A stretch of 64,000 nt of DNA. Origin: Ostreococcus lucimarinus CCE9901. Its lineage: Eukaryota; Chlorophyta; Mamiellophyceae; Mamiellales; Bathycoccaceae. The stretch spans positions 644,928-708,927 of the forward strand of contig NC_009368.1 in NCBI RefSeq assembly GCF_000092065.1, given 5' to 3'. Below are positions 28,188 through 36,864 of this stretch, one piece after another. Position numbers and translations under genes: made by a program. Positions within the stretch are counted from its first letter, which is position 1, and every line of letters begins with the position of its first letter. Below the pieces are notes generated by a model. It saw nothing but the letters and a program-made list of their open reading frames with translations, was not told the origin of the DNA and searched no databases.

Positions 28188-29204
28188 CTAGCGCATGAAC
28201 GTCGCCGCCATGTCGTAGCCCAGAACAGCGTTCATGAAAGCTCGGTGATCCGGGACGAAGTTCGTCATCTTACGGTTATCGACGAAGTTTCTGAACGCCT
28301 CCATGACTTTGTCCGGAGCGCTGCCGTAGACGTCCTGGACGGCGCGCCACGCGTTATCGCTCGGAGCGACGGCGAGCACGGCGCTGCGCATCTTAGCCAT
28401 GGTGACGTTGTCCGCCTCCTTGTGCACAACCTTCTTCGGAACCGCCTTCGAGGACGGACCACCGAACGGTCGCGCCTTGCCCGGCGACAGTTGAGCGCTC
28501 TTTTCCTTCTTCTTGTCCTCCTTGAGTTGCGCGGCGGCGATCTTGGTGGCTTCCCACGCGCGCTTCTCGTCGAGCAAACGCTGACGCTTGGCTTCACGAG
28601 CGGCGAGGGCGATGGCCTTTTGTTCAGCTTTGTACGCATCACGCTTGATGGCGTACGCCTGCGCTTCCTTCTCCGCCATGTCGTCGTACTTTTTGCGTTG
28701 CTGCGGCGTGCAAGCCTTCCACGCCGCGCCGAGCTGCGCGGCTTGATCGCGGAAAGACACGGCGTCGGGCGTGTTCGCCTTCGGTCTGAACGTCTTGTCG
28801 CGATATTCTTGCGCCCAAATGATGTAACTCGAACGGTTCTTGCGCGGGGCGTTCTTGTCCTTTTTGCGACGCTTGCGGTTACCATCCTTGTCGAATCGCA
28901 ACGGCGGCTCCTCCTTCTCATCCGGAAGCGGCACGTAGTTCTGCATCTCGCGGTAGTATCGCGCCTTATCCTCGTCGGAAACGCGTTGACACTCATCTCG
29001 CTCGCTCTGCGTCACCGTCTTCCACTTCCCCGCGAGCTCCTTGGTCACGTCCGTGACGCTCCACGACGGATTCTTCTTTTGCGTCGCGTCTCTGTGCTTG
29101 TTCAAAAACACCAAATACGCCGACATCGCCCGCTTCGGCTTGTCCTTGTCCCGACGTTTCTTTCGCGGTTTCTTTTCCAACGTCTGCATCCCGACCGTCA
29201 CCAT
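28188..29204 (-). CDS. Two-HMG-box chromatin protein
   Basis: The 338-residue protein starts with a basic segment (KKPRKKRRDKDKPKR). HMG box 1 follows at about 22-95: PKRAMSAYLVFLNKHRD, with WSVTDVTKELAGKWK. A second, divergent box lies at about 118-190: APRKNRSSYIIWAQEYRD, then AAQLGAAWKACTPQQRKKYD. A charged helical segment and a Lys-rich linker with LSPGKARPFGG follow. The last 75 residues form a separate alpha-helical module (DNVTMAKMRSAVLAVAP...). HMG boxes bend DNA in chromatin or plastid and mitochondrial nucleoids. The lack of a transit peptide favours the nucleus. It is divergent from MBF1, about 700 bp away. Confidence 0.83.
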   Translation of the reverse strand: MVTVGMQTLEKKPRKKRRDKDKPKRAMSAYLVFLNKHRDATQKKNPSWSVTDVTKELAGKWKTVTQSERDECQRVSDEDKARYYREMQNYVPLPDEKEEPPLRFDKDGNRKRRKKDKNAPRKNRSSYIIWAQEYRDKTFRPKANTPDAVSFRDQAAQLGAAWKACTPQQRKKYDDMAEKEAQAYAIKRDAYKAEQKAIALAAREAKRQRLLDEKRAWEATKIAAAQLKEDKKKEKSAQLSPGKARPFGGPSSKAVPKKVVHKEADNVTMAKMRSAVLAVAPSDNAWRAVQDVYGSAPDKVMEAFRNFVDNRKMTNFVPDHRAFMNAVLGYDMAATFMR

Positions 29205-29910
29205 CGTTCGCGTTCGTTCGCGCGCGTCTGCGTTCCCCTGCGCGCGTCGCGCGCGTCTTCGTCAGTCCCTCGCGCTTCAAAAAACCGTTTCAAACCGACA
29301 TTCGTCCGTTGGCGCCCGCACCGATCCTCTCTCGCGCGCGACGCCGCGCGACGCCGCGACGCCCGTCGTCGCGCGTCCGCGCGTCCACCGTCGTCGTCCT
29401 CGTCCTCGTCGCCCTCGTCGTCGTCGTCGCGCGCCGTCGTCCCGCGCGTCGTCGTCGTCGTCGTCGTCGCCCCGTCGTCGTCGCGATTCGCGCCCGTCGG
29501 CGTCGCGATTCGCGTCGTCGCCGATCGTCGTCGCGATTCGCGTCGTCGTCGTCGTCGCGCGCGACGCCCCGCGTCGCCCGCGACGCCGAAGCGCGTCTCG
29601 AGCGTCGTCGCGAACGCACCGTAGTTAACGCCCCTCGCGCCGCGGTGTGCGCCCGCGCGCGCGTCGCGCAGGCGCGATCGCGCCTAGGTCGAACCGCGGC
29701 TCGACAGCGCGAAAAAACGCGTACTCTGCGCGATCGACGGGGCGATCGATCGATCGCGCGATCGACGCGCGATCGACGGACCGTCGATCGATCGACGGGG
29801 GCGATCGACGGGTCATCGATCGATCGACAACGCCAGCGATCGACCCATTCGATCGAACGCGCGCGACGAGCGGCGCGTCGCGGCACTTCGCGACGACGAC
29901 GACGACGACG
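29205..29910. other. Divergent intergenic region with simple repeats, 706 bp
   Basis: The spacer between the HMG-box gene and MBF1 is low in complexity. CGTCGT microsatellite runs fill about 29380-29570 and GATCGA-type palindromes fill about 29731-29855. Long open frames across it are products of GC bias and repeats, with Arg-rich nonsense translations. I see no gene. Confidence 0.55.
29731..29855. repeat. Cluster of CGATCG palindromes upstream of MBF1
   Basis: CGATCG occurs many times in about 125 bp, including runs such as CGATCGATCGATCG and repeated GCGATCGACGGG. The cluster ends about 55 bp before the MBF1 start codon. The palindromes could form hairpins or be binding sites. Confidence 0.7.
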
Positions 29911-30618
29911 ATGTCGCATCAGGATTGGAAGGAGATCACGATCGGGAAACGGGCGACGAGCGGGACGTCGGGGACGAGCGCGAGGGCGATGAAGGACCCG
30001 AAGGCGGTCGCCGCGGTGCGCGAACGACGCGAACGCGCGAACGACGCGCGAATGAATGCGTGCGCGCGCGAATGAATGAATGAGTGCGCGAACGAACGGA
30101 CGGACGACGCGCGACGCGCGCGATGGACGACGCGGTAAAACGGGAAAACATCGCGCGCGAAAAGGCGGGAGACTGACGACGCGGCGAACGGGGCGCGCAC
30201 GACGCAGGCGTTGCGCGCGGGCGTCGCGGTGGACACGGTGAGAAAGGGTAAGCGGACGCGCGCGAAGACGACGCGACGCGAAAACGACGCGACGCGAGCG
30301 CGAAAGCGAGAAAAGATCGACTGACGGTGTCGCGCGCGCGTCGTAGACTCGGGGGCGGGACGAAACGCGCTGAAACTCGAACTCGACGATGAAAACTTGA
30401 CGCACAAGACGGTGAGCGCCGACGTGAAGAAGGCCATCTTGCAGGGACGGTTGGCGAAGAAGCTCACGCAGGCGCAGTTGGCGCAACAGATCAACGAAAA
30501 GCCGCAAATCGTGCAAGAGTATGAATCCGGCAAGGCGATTCCGAATCAGCAAATTCTGGGCAAGCTCGAGCGCATTCTCGGCGTGAAGCTTCGAGGCAAG
30601 GGCGTGGGGAAAAAGTAG
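29911..30618 (+). CDS. MBF1: Multiprotein bridging factor 1 (MBF1), three exons
   Basis: The coding sequence joins 29911-30015, 30208-30247 and 30347-30618 and gives 138 residues. Donors are GTGCGC and GTAAGC, and both introns carry ACTGAC before the acceptor. Exon 1 encodes MSHQDWKEITIGKR and ends PKAVAA. The 40-bp exon 2 encodes ALRAGVAVDTVRK, and exon 3 begins DSGAGRNALKLELDDENL. The helix-turn-helix domain follows (KKLTQAQLAQQINEKPQIVQ, then EYESGKAIPNQQIL). MBF1 links gene-specific activators to TBP and protects stalled ribosomes from frameshifting. The distal part alone forms an open frame, so the two upstream exons are easily missed. All phases and splice sites agree. Confidence 0.92.
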
Positions 30619-30968
30619 TCGACCGTCGCGCGCGACGAGCGCGACTCGAATCGCCATCATCGCCACGCGGTAAAGTAGCAGACTCATCGCGTTCCGCGCT
30701 ATTTTGTCAATCCAATCGAGGCATCACCTCACGTCGCGTCGCGTCGCGCTCGTCGTTCGCGCGTCGTCGTCGACGCCGCGTCCGTCCCGCGCGGGGCGCC
30801 GCGCCCGCACTTCGCGACGCCGTCGAGCGCGCGCGAGAACGACGCCGCCGACGCCATCGCGGCGCGCGCGGCCGATCCATCGCACGCTTCTCCTCCGCGC
30901 CGAGTCGCGCCGCGCCCGAACGAGAAGGCGACGCGTCGCACGACGACTCGACTGGACTCGATCCGAGA
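30619..30968. other. Intergenic region, 350 bp
   Basis: The 3' region of MBF1 is followed by a CG-rich stretch leading to a small gene. Frames on both strands are open by GC bias only. No motif was recognised. Confidence 0.4.
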
Positions 30969-31184
30969 ATGCGAGTGAAACCGCACGCGCACGCGTTCGA
31001 TCGCGCGTTCTACGCCAAACTCGCGGGCGTGTCGTTCGTCATCGGCGCGGCGTTCGAAGCCTTCATGTTGAAGACGGATTTTTACGCCAAAGTCGTGCAC
31101 ATCGAAGCCGAGCGCAGATTCCTCGCCGAGCAAAGGCGCGAAGGCGAGGGCTCGCGCGACGTCGGGTCGCGGTCCGCGTCGTGA
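30969..31184 (+). CDS. Small single-pass membrane protein, possibly mitochondrial
   Basis: This 71-residue frame has one hydrophobic helix at about 15-35 (KLAGVSFVIGAAFEAFML), then KTDFYAKVVHIEAERRFLAE and a charged tail. The pattern FVIGAxFExFMLKTxFYxKVxxxEAERR recalls small conserved plant membrane proteins. It also resembles the animal complex III assembly microprotein SMIM4/UQCC5 (helix, then Met-x-Lys, then charged Arg-rich tail). Residues rather than a domain model support this. A mitochondrial inner-membrane site is an inference. Short length keeps confidence moderate. Confidence 0.55.
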   Translation: MRVKPHAHAFDRAFYAKLAGVSFVIGAAFEAFMLKTDFYAKVVHIEAERRFLAEQRREGEGSRDVGSRSAS

Positions 31185-31265
31185 ACTATATCTCTATCTC
31201 TAGTGCTAGCCTAAGCTTTAGAAGCGCGCGTTGTGTACTTTAGTTGTACGTCTAGTCGTCTCAAA

Positions 31266-31334
31266 GGCGTCGAGCGTCTCGGTCGAGCGTCTCGGTCGAG
31301 CGTCGCGTCTCGGTCGAGCGTCGCGTCGCGGACG
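31266..31334. repeat. Short tandem repeat, GCGTCTCGGTCGA type
   Basis: Three close copies of a 13-bp unit GCGTCTCGGTCGA, with GCGTCGA spacers, lie just beyond the stop codon of the DCUN1-like gene (31359, minus strand). It probably falls in its 3' untranslated region. Confidence 0.6.
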
Positions 31335-31358
31335 TCGAACGCGTTCGTCGATTCTCGC

Positions 31359-32168
31359 TCACTCGGGTCCTAAATCCATGTCCGAGCACACGCGCTTGGG
31401 CGCGCGTCCACCGACCGCGAGCTCGCGCTCGAATTCTCGAGTGAGACCGACGACGTTCGCCCGCGCCTCGGCGACGTGCTCGACGCGGCGTTTACGACTC
31501 TCCGTCGCCGAAGCGAACGCCATCGACGAAAACGCGTCGACGCGCCGCGCGTCGTCCCCGCGTCCCGACGCCGTCGTCTCCGCGCGCATCGCCGCCGACC
31601 CCATCGCCTCTCGCGCGCACTCCACGAACTCATCGAACAAACTCGGCCACGCCTCGTTTTCGTCGTACCATCGCAAATCGCCGCCGAGCGCTCGCGCGCG
31701 TCTCACGAATTGATACGCCTGCGACCACGCGTCCGCGGTGATCACCGTCACATCGCGTCGATCGCGCACGTACGACACGAACGCATCCACCACATCGTTC
31801 GCGTTCGCGCGCGCGCCTCCCTCGCCGTCGTCCATCGCGTCTCGCGTCGTCGCGTCTCGCTCCCGCGCGAACGTCTCCCGCCAACACGCCGTCGCCGCCT
31901 CCCTCGAGCAATGTCTCGCCCCTCGCTCGCGCATCACGGCGTAACAAAACTCATACCTCGCCTCCGCGTCGTCGTCGCCCGTTTCCACGCACTCGACGCA
32001 TCGCGCGACGCGTTCGTCGATCGTCGGCGCTCGCATCGCGAAATCCGTCCCGTCGCTCACCCATCTCGCGGCGTCCCGGCGCCGCGAGTCGCGCGGGGAC
32101 GTCGACGCGCGCGGCGCGCGCGCGAGCATCGTCGCGTACGCGCGATAGTCGGACCGCGCGGACGCCAT
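31359..32168 (-). CDS. DCUN1-like cullin neddylation protein (potentiating neddylation domain)
   Basis: The 269-residue protein shows the C-terminal hallmark of the DCN1/DCUN1 family at about 150-190: ITADAWSQAYQFVRRARAL, then LRWYDENEAWPSLFDEFVE. This matches the cullin-binding consensus (W, then YDExxAWPxLxDxFVE). The preceding part (about 55-120) has the helical EF-hand-like layout, with YEFCYAVMRERGARHCSREA. DCN1 proteins hold the cullin and the NEDD8-E2 together and so activate SCF-type ubiquitin ligases. The tail after 195 is basic and ends DLGPE. The family usually begins with a UBA domain or a shorter N-terminus; here the first 40 residues are unmatched. Confidence 0.7.
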   Translation of the reverse strand: MASARSDYRAYATMLARAPRASTSPRDSRRRDAARWVSDGTDFAMRAPTIDERVARCVECVETGDDDAEARYEFCYAVMRERGARHCSREAATACWRETFARERDATTRDAMDDGEGGARANANDVVDAFVSYVRDRRDVTVITADAWSQAYQFVRRARALGGDLRWYDENEAWPSLFDEFVECAREAMGSAAMRAETTASGRGDDARRVDAFSSMAFASATESRKRRVEHVAEARANVVGLTREFERELAVGGRAPKRVCSDMDLGPE

Positions 32169-32244
32169 GCGTCATTCGTCGCCGACGAATGACGCACGGC
32201 GAATGACGAACGACGCGCGGCACTCGTCGACGCTCGCGCGCGCG

Positions 32245-33204
32245 ATGACGCGCGAGGACCGCGCCGAGCGCGGTGGTGCGTCGAGCGGCGACCGCGCGAC
32301 GCGACGCGACGCGACGACGGCGCAGCGGCTGACGTTTCTCGCCATGGCGCCGGTGTTCGCGCTGTCGTTTCAACTCTCGATCTTCGCGTCGACCGACGGC
32401 GCGCGCGTCGATCGACGCGCGCGACGATCGCCCGGATTCGAGTGGGGCAAGTTCATGACGCGGAGCGTCGCGAACGCGCGGTTCAAGCTCGCGCCCGGGA
32501 GCGGGACGCTGGCGAGGGAGAAGCGAAGGACGGTGTGGTTGTGCAACCATCGCGCGTGGAGCGACTTCTTCCTGGACATTTATCTCACCGAAGGACGCGC
32601 GTTCACGATGAGCCGAATGCTCGTCGCGTACGCGTTTCCGCTGTTCATGGTGCCGGCGATGGTGTGCGGGGTGGTGTTCGGATTTAAACGCGACGCGGGG
32701 GATAAGGAGAAATTAAACGCCGCGCTCGACGCGCACTTTGACGCCTTCGGCGGCGAATTCGCGGGCATGGTGTGTTACCCGGAAGGCACGCGAAACGTGA
32801 GAGAAAACTCGATGCCGTTGAAGCGTGGGATGCTGAGGTACGCGCACTCGCGGAAGATGGCGGTGCAGTGCGTGTGCACGGCGAGGAAAGAGCGGGTGTT
32901 TAGTTCGCATTTGACGTGCGCCGAGCGCGGGTTGGCGTTGCCGGTGTATTTCGCCGAGGTCATTCACGCCGAGGATTACCCAGATTTCGAGGACTTTTAC
33001 AACGAGATTCGCTCGAGATGGGACAACGCGTGGAGCGCGGCGAACGGGGTGAGCGCGGCGGAGGCGGAATCGCTTCCGGATTACACGCCTCGAGAGCACG
33101 TCGTTCGGTGCACGCCTCGTCACGACGCCGTCATCGTGTCGAGCGCTCTGCTCACCGTCCTCGGCGTCGCCTTGACTTGGCGCGCGTGTTCGAAATTGTT
33201 GTAG
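32245..33204 (+). CDS. PlsC-type 1-acylglycerol-3-phosphate acyltransferase-like protein
   Basis: The start at 32245 gives 319 residues and avoids overlap with the divergent DCUN1-like gene, which starts at 32168. A membrane segment lies near 32-50. The acyltransferase box I is NHRAWSDFF, an HX4D motif with His102 and Asp107. Box III is CYPEGTRN with Glu180. Further hydrophobic segments lie at about 125-150 (AFPLFMVPAMVCGVVFGF) and at the C-terminus (SSALLTVLGVALTWRACS), which could be a membrane anchor. The enzyme should acylate lysophosphatidate or another lysophospholipid, probably in the endoplasmic reticulum. The substrate cannot be read from sequence. Confidence 0.82.
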   Translation: MTREDRAERGGASSGDRATRRDATTAQRLTFLAMAPVFALSFQLSIFASTDGARVDRRARRSPGFEWGKFMTRSVANARFKLAPGSGTLAREKRRTVWLCNHRAWSDFFLDIYLTEGRAFTMSRMLVAYAFPLFMVPAMVCGVVFGFKRDAGDKEKLNAALDAHFDAFGGEFAGMVCYPEGTRNVRENSMPLKRGMLRYAHSRKMAVQCVCTARKERVFSSHLTCAERGLALPVYFAEVIHAEDYPDFEDFYNEIRSRWDNAWSAANGVSAAEAESLPDYTPREHVVRCTPRHDAVIVSSALLTVLGVALTWRACSKLL

Positions 33205-33363
33205 CGCAGCGCGTCGCCTCGCGCGCTCGCGCCGTCGTCGCTCGCGCGTAGCGGTTTTCATCGTCAAAGTCTCGTCGCGCCGCGTTCCAACCGCCGCGTT
33301 CGCCCGCGCGCGCCGCACTCGCCCGCGCGCGCACCGACGTCCTCGTCGTCGCGCGCGAGCGTC

Positions 33364-34122
33364 ATGACGACAACGACGGACGACGCGTTCGTCTCTAAAA
33401 CCACGCAAGAGCTGTTGAACGCGCGCGAGGCGATGGAGATTGAAATGCAAGCCATCGCGAGTCGACTCACCGCGCCGAACGCGCCGGGCCTGCGCGGCGC
33501 TCTGACCGATGCCGATGGGTTCCCGATCGCTGGATGCGATTTATACGCCGTTCGCGCCGATCGAGGGCGGTACGACGGTGCGTGAGAAGACGCGCCGCGT
33601 CGACGCGCGCGCGCGCGGCGAAACGCGACGACGATTCGACTGACGTTTACGCGCGTGCGGACTCGCTGAACGATAGTGCTTCGGAACGATTATAAACGAA
33701 TCATGACCGAGTTGGAATCTCGCGTGATTCGGGGAATGCAAGGAGACGGGGAGGTGATGAAGGGCGTCGGGGCGCCGACGCCGACGCCGACGCCGACGGA
33801 GGACGCGGCGCCGACGGAGAACGACGTCGGAAGGGCGTTCATGGTGATCGATGAAATCATGGACGGATGTCCCGGGGAAGTCGATGGACTGCGCGTGGGT
33901 GATCGCGTGTGCGCCGTAGGAAACGTGACGTGGGGATTCGAGGACCCGAGCGCGTCTCCGCCGGCGGAGGTGTTGCGAAACGCCACGCAGACGTTTGCGG
34001 ATAATGAGAATTCTGTCGTTCGGGTCGTGGTGTTGCGTCGAGGTGAGCGCGTAGCAGTAGAAGTGACTCCGCGCGCGTGGTCGGGTCGAGGTTTAGTCGG
34101 ATGTCACATGCGTTCGGTGTGA
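33364..34122 (+). CDS. PSMD9: 26S proteasome assembly chaperone PSMD9/Nas2 (PDZ protein), two exons
   Basis: Exon 1 (33364-33577) and exon 2 (33677-34122) join in phase 1 across a 99-bp intron with donor GTGCGT, an ACTGAC motif near 33639 and acceptor TAG. The product has 219 residues. The N-terminal coiled-coil domain (1-95) reads LLNAREAMEIEMQAIASRL, then LTDADGFPIAGCDLYAVRAD and, across the junction, RYDVLRNDYKRIMTELES. A Pro-Thr run (about 109-117) precedes a PDZ-like domain (about 130-210), with GEVDGLRVGDRVCAVGNV. Nas2/p27 escorts the Rpt4-Rpt5 pair during assembly of the 19S particle. Without the join the chaperone's first half is lost. Confidence 0.9.
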
Positions 34123-34152
34123 CAGGTAGTGTACACGCCGAATGAAATTGAA

Positions 34153-35490
34153 TTAATAACCACGTTTGCGCTGCATCCGCAAGTGTTCTTTACGTTCCTC
34201 GGGAGTCATTTCGCGCAAATCCTTCTTTTTCTTTTTCTTCTTTTCGGTCGAATCCGTTGTTCCTTCTTTCTTCTTCTTCTTCGTCTTTTGCATCGTCACG
34301 TCGTCTTCGTCCCACGTCCCCGCGTTCAAGCCCGTCCCCGCATCATTTTTCAATAAAGCTTTGAACGCCGCGCTACCGCATGGCCCTTTGCGTTTCAAAT
34401 CCTTGTTCTCGAACACGCCTATCAATCCCGTGCGCTTTGTTGGATCCTTCTCCTCTTCGTGCGTCGCCACTGCGCCGTCGCCATCTAATACTTTTCCTTT
34501 GTTCTTTGCCACGAAGAGTTCCACAAAGCTACGTTCGCTTTCACCGCCGCCGCCGTCGTCATCCTTTTCACCGTCTCGTCCCTTCACGCTATCCTTTACT
34601 TTCTTCCTCTTCTTCGATTTTTCTTCCGGATCGATATCGTCGAGCTCATCGTCGCTCGTCGCGTCCGCTCGTTCCGGCGGTCGCCCTCGCGCGTCTCGAG
34701 GCTTCCTGCCGTCTAGTAATTTCAACCCGGGGCACATGCGCGTGATCTTCTCCGCGTACTCTGGATCGTTTGCGATCGGGCACCCACGCAGTGTCAACTG
34801 TTCCAGACGATTGAGCTCGCGCAGCGCGCTCAAATCGCCCCAATCCGAAATCTTATTGTACCCGACGTCTAATATCCGCAAATTCGGCGTCTTCGCCACG
34901 CACGGCGGAATCGTCTTCAACTCGTTGTGCGCCACGCGCAACTCTCTTAACCCCCTGGATGACTGCAACGCATCTATTCCGAGCTTGGACAGGGCGTTTT
35001 TCGACAGATTCACCTTGCGAAGCGCCGGACTTTCGCTCAACGCGTCGCCGACGTCCCGCAGCTCGCACTCGGCGCACGCCAACGTGTTCAATTCCTTCAA
35101 CCCACGCACGTGATCGATATCTCGCAGACCGCACTCTTTCGCGATAAGAGCCGCCAGTGCGTGCATGTTTTCTACCCCGCGCAGCGTGCGCAAGCCGTCG
35201 TTTCCGCTCACATTCAGCGTGCGAATCCGAGGACAGTTTTGTCCCAGCGCCGCCAAGGCGTCCGACTTTAACACGTTATTCGCGCACGAGAACCACGTCA
35301 GCGACGTCGATCGCACGCCCGACAAGTCGCTCAACGCATTTTCGCTCACGTCGAGCTTTTTAATCGCCCCGGAAGTCGTTTCCGCGCGCGCCAGGACGTC
35401 GTCTTCGACGGCGTTCAGGGAGCAAGCTTTGAGCGCGCACGCGTCGCCGATGGTTCGCGCGCTCGCGAGCTCGGGCGTGAGCGTCTTCAT
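34153..35490 (-). CDS. Leucine-rich repeat protein with Lys-rich tail, probably nuclear
   Basis: The 445-residue protein has about eight SDS22-type leucine-rich repeats over 40-245, for example IKKLDVSENALSDLSGV, LRTLNVSGNDGLRTLRGV-like and LRILDVGYNKISDWGDL. They end in an LRR cap (YAEKITRMCPGLKLLDGR). After 250 the sequence is acidic and then very Lys-rich (KKRKKVKDSVK; KKKKKKKDLREMTPEERKEH), which suggests nuclear or nucleolar location and RNA contact. The RxMTPEERKEHxRMQRKRGY end is compact. I do not know a specific function; related plant proteins are annotated only as LRR family. It is tail-to-tail with PSMD9. Confidence 0.75.
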   Translation of the reverse strand: MKTLTPELASARTIGDACALKACSLNAVEDDVLARAETTSGAIKKLDVSENALSDLSGVRSTSLTWFSCANNVLKSDALAALGQNCPRIRTLNVSGNDGLRTLRGVENMHALAALIAKECGLRDIDHVRGLKELNTLACAECELRDVGDALSESPALRKVNLSKNALSKLGIDALQSSRGLRELRVAHNELKTIPPCVAKTPNLRILDVGYNKISDWGDLSALRELNRLEQLTLRGCPIANDPEYAEKITRMCPGLKLLDGRKPRDARGRPPERADATSDDELDDIDPEEKSKKRKKVKDSVKGRDGEKDDDGGGGESERSFVELFVAKNKGKVLDGDGAVATHEEEKDPTKRTGLIGVFENKDLKRKGPCGSAAFKALLKNDAGTGLNAGTWDEDDVTMQKTKKKKKEGTTDSTEKKKKKKKDLREMTPEERKEHLRMQRKRGY

Positions 35491-35675
35491 GTCGAGAAGA
35501 CGCCAAATGCGCTCGCGTCGAGCGTTCGCCGCGAGCGCTTCGCGTTTCGAGGCGCGTGGGACACTGAGGATTGGCGTCGCCGCGCTCGCGGTGGTTTACA
35601 CTTCGCCTACTGTTCGTACATGTTGAATCGTTTTCGTTTCGTCTGGAGTCGTTTGGTGGACTCGAACACAATTTT

Positions 35676-36608
35676 CTATGACCCCATCGCGTCTGCGTCC
35701 TCGTCATCGCTCTCGTCGTCGTCGCTATCGACGACGAGCGGGTGTCGAAGCGTGTCGGCTTCTTCGGCGCGCGCGCTCGCGTCGCCGTCCTCATCCGCGA
35801 AAGAAGCCGCGCGAGCGCGCTTCGGTGGTAACTTTCGAAGAACGTATAGCACCAACGCGCTCGGTAAGATCTCCACCGCGACGTAATACGCTACGTTCAT
35901 CGTTTTTGACGCGTACACATCGACGGCGTATTTCGCCTCTCCCCCCGTCGCGAGGAACAAAACCACACAGCGCACCGCGAACGCGGTGACGCACACCGCG
36001 GTGACGCTCCCGATTTCGCGTATTTTCTTCGCCCGCGTCGTCAGGCCTTCTGGAAACTCTCGAAGCATGACGTACAACTTTGAGCCGTAAAACGCGAATG
36101 CGAGCGCGACGCTCGCGCTCGCAAACGCCAGCGTCCCCGAAGACGCTCGCTCGAGCGCATCACCGCGCCACTTTTCCTTCCCAAACGCCATCAAAGACCA
36201 AATCCCAAGTTCGGTCGCGTACGCGACTACGTTGACTGCGTAAAACGTCGTCCGCGCGCGTCTCGTCCTCGCCGCTTCGCCGCGCGCCGCGTGATAGATG
36301 TCGCTCCAGAACAACACCAATCCAGCGTACGTGGACAAAAAAACCAAACCCGGGCCATCGTTCACGATTGCGTTGATGGTGTGCGTCTTTTCGATCGCGC
36401 TTCGACCGAAGAACGCGCACGCGCGCGCGGTAGAGGTGAAAAGATTCGCCAGGTGAAACATCTGTTGCGTGGTGAAGAAACCGACGTGTTTCGGCGTGCG
36501 TCGTGCGATTCTGTACACCTGCACGACGCAAGTCAACGCAATGAGTCCATAGAGCGACGCGAGGACGTCGTACGCGTCCGGGATCGACGCCGCGGTGGTC
36601 GTCGACAT
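35676..36608 (-). CDS. TOM1/THH1-domain seven-transmembrane protein
   Basis: The 310-residue protein has about seven hydrophobic segments: near 12-30 (VLASLYGLIALTCVVQVY), 48-68, 85-105 (GLVFLSTYAGLVLFWSDIYH), 120-140, 155-175, 190-215 and 235-260. The combination FLSTYAGLVLFWSDIYHxAR is a hallmark of the plant TOM1/TOM3/THH1 family. The tail is acidic and ends in a run of Asp and Glu. Plant members are vacuolar-membrane proteins, best known as host factors used by tobamoviruses, and distantly resemble GPCRs. The natural role is unsettled. Nothing viral is present here. Confidence 0.78.
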   Translation of the reverse strand: MSTTTAASIPDAYDVLASLYGLIALTCVVQVYRIARRTPKHVGFFTTQQMFHLANLFTSTARACAFFGRSAIEKTHTINAIVNDGPGLVFLSTYAGLVLFWSDIYHAARGEAARTRRARTTFYAVNVVAYATELGIWSLMAFGKEKWRGDALERASSGTLAFASASVALAFAFYGSKLYVMLREFPEGLTTRAKKIREIGSVTAVCVTAFAVRCVVLFLATGGEAKYAVDVYASKTMNVAYYVAVEILPSALVLYVLRKLPPKRARAASFADEDGDASARAEEADTLRHPLVVDSDDDESDDEDADAMGS

Positions 36609-36864
36609 GACGGTGTCCTTTTGACTCCGAAAATCTCGGAGGGCGACTGTGCGGCGCGGCGCGCTTCGCGAGCGCGAACCAAACGGTGATTGATATTGTG
36701 ATTCATGATTAACAACTCAACAAAGACATTTTAAACTCTAGAAACAAAAGTTGGACGATAATAGTGTCACGTGTGATGACGCCGATACGAGCGTCGCTAA
36801 GAGCAATGGTGGACCGCGAAGATGTCGCGTCGCCTAGGAAGAACATACGGGGATATCACAAACA

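Noticed and set aside
28149-30687. Long frames of 491 and 465 codons across the HMG-MBF1 region
   Set aside because: They run through simple repeats, both MBF1 introns and known exons. The translations are Arg/Ser runs.
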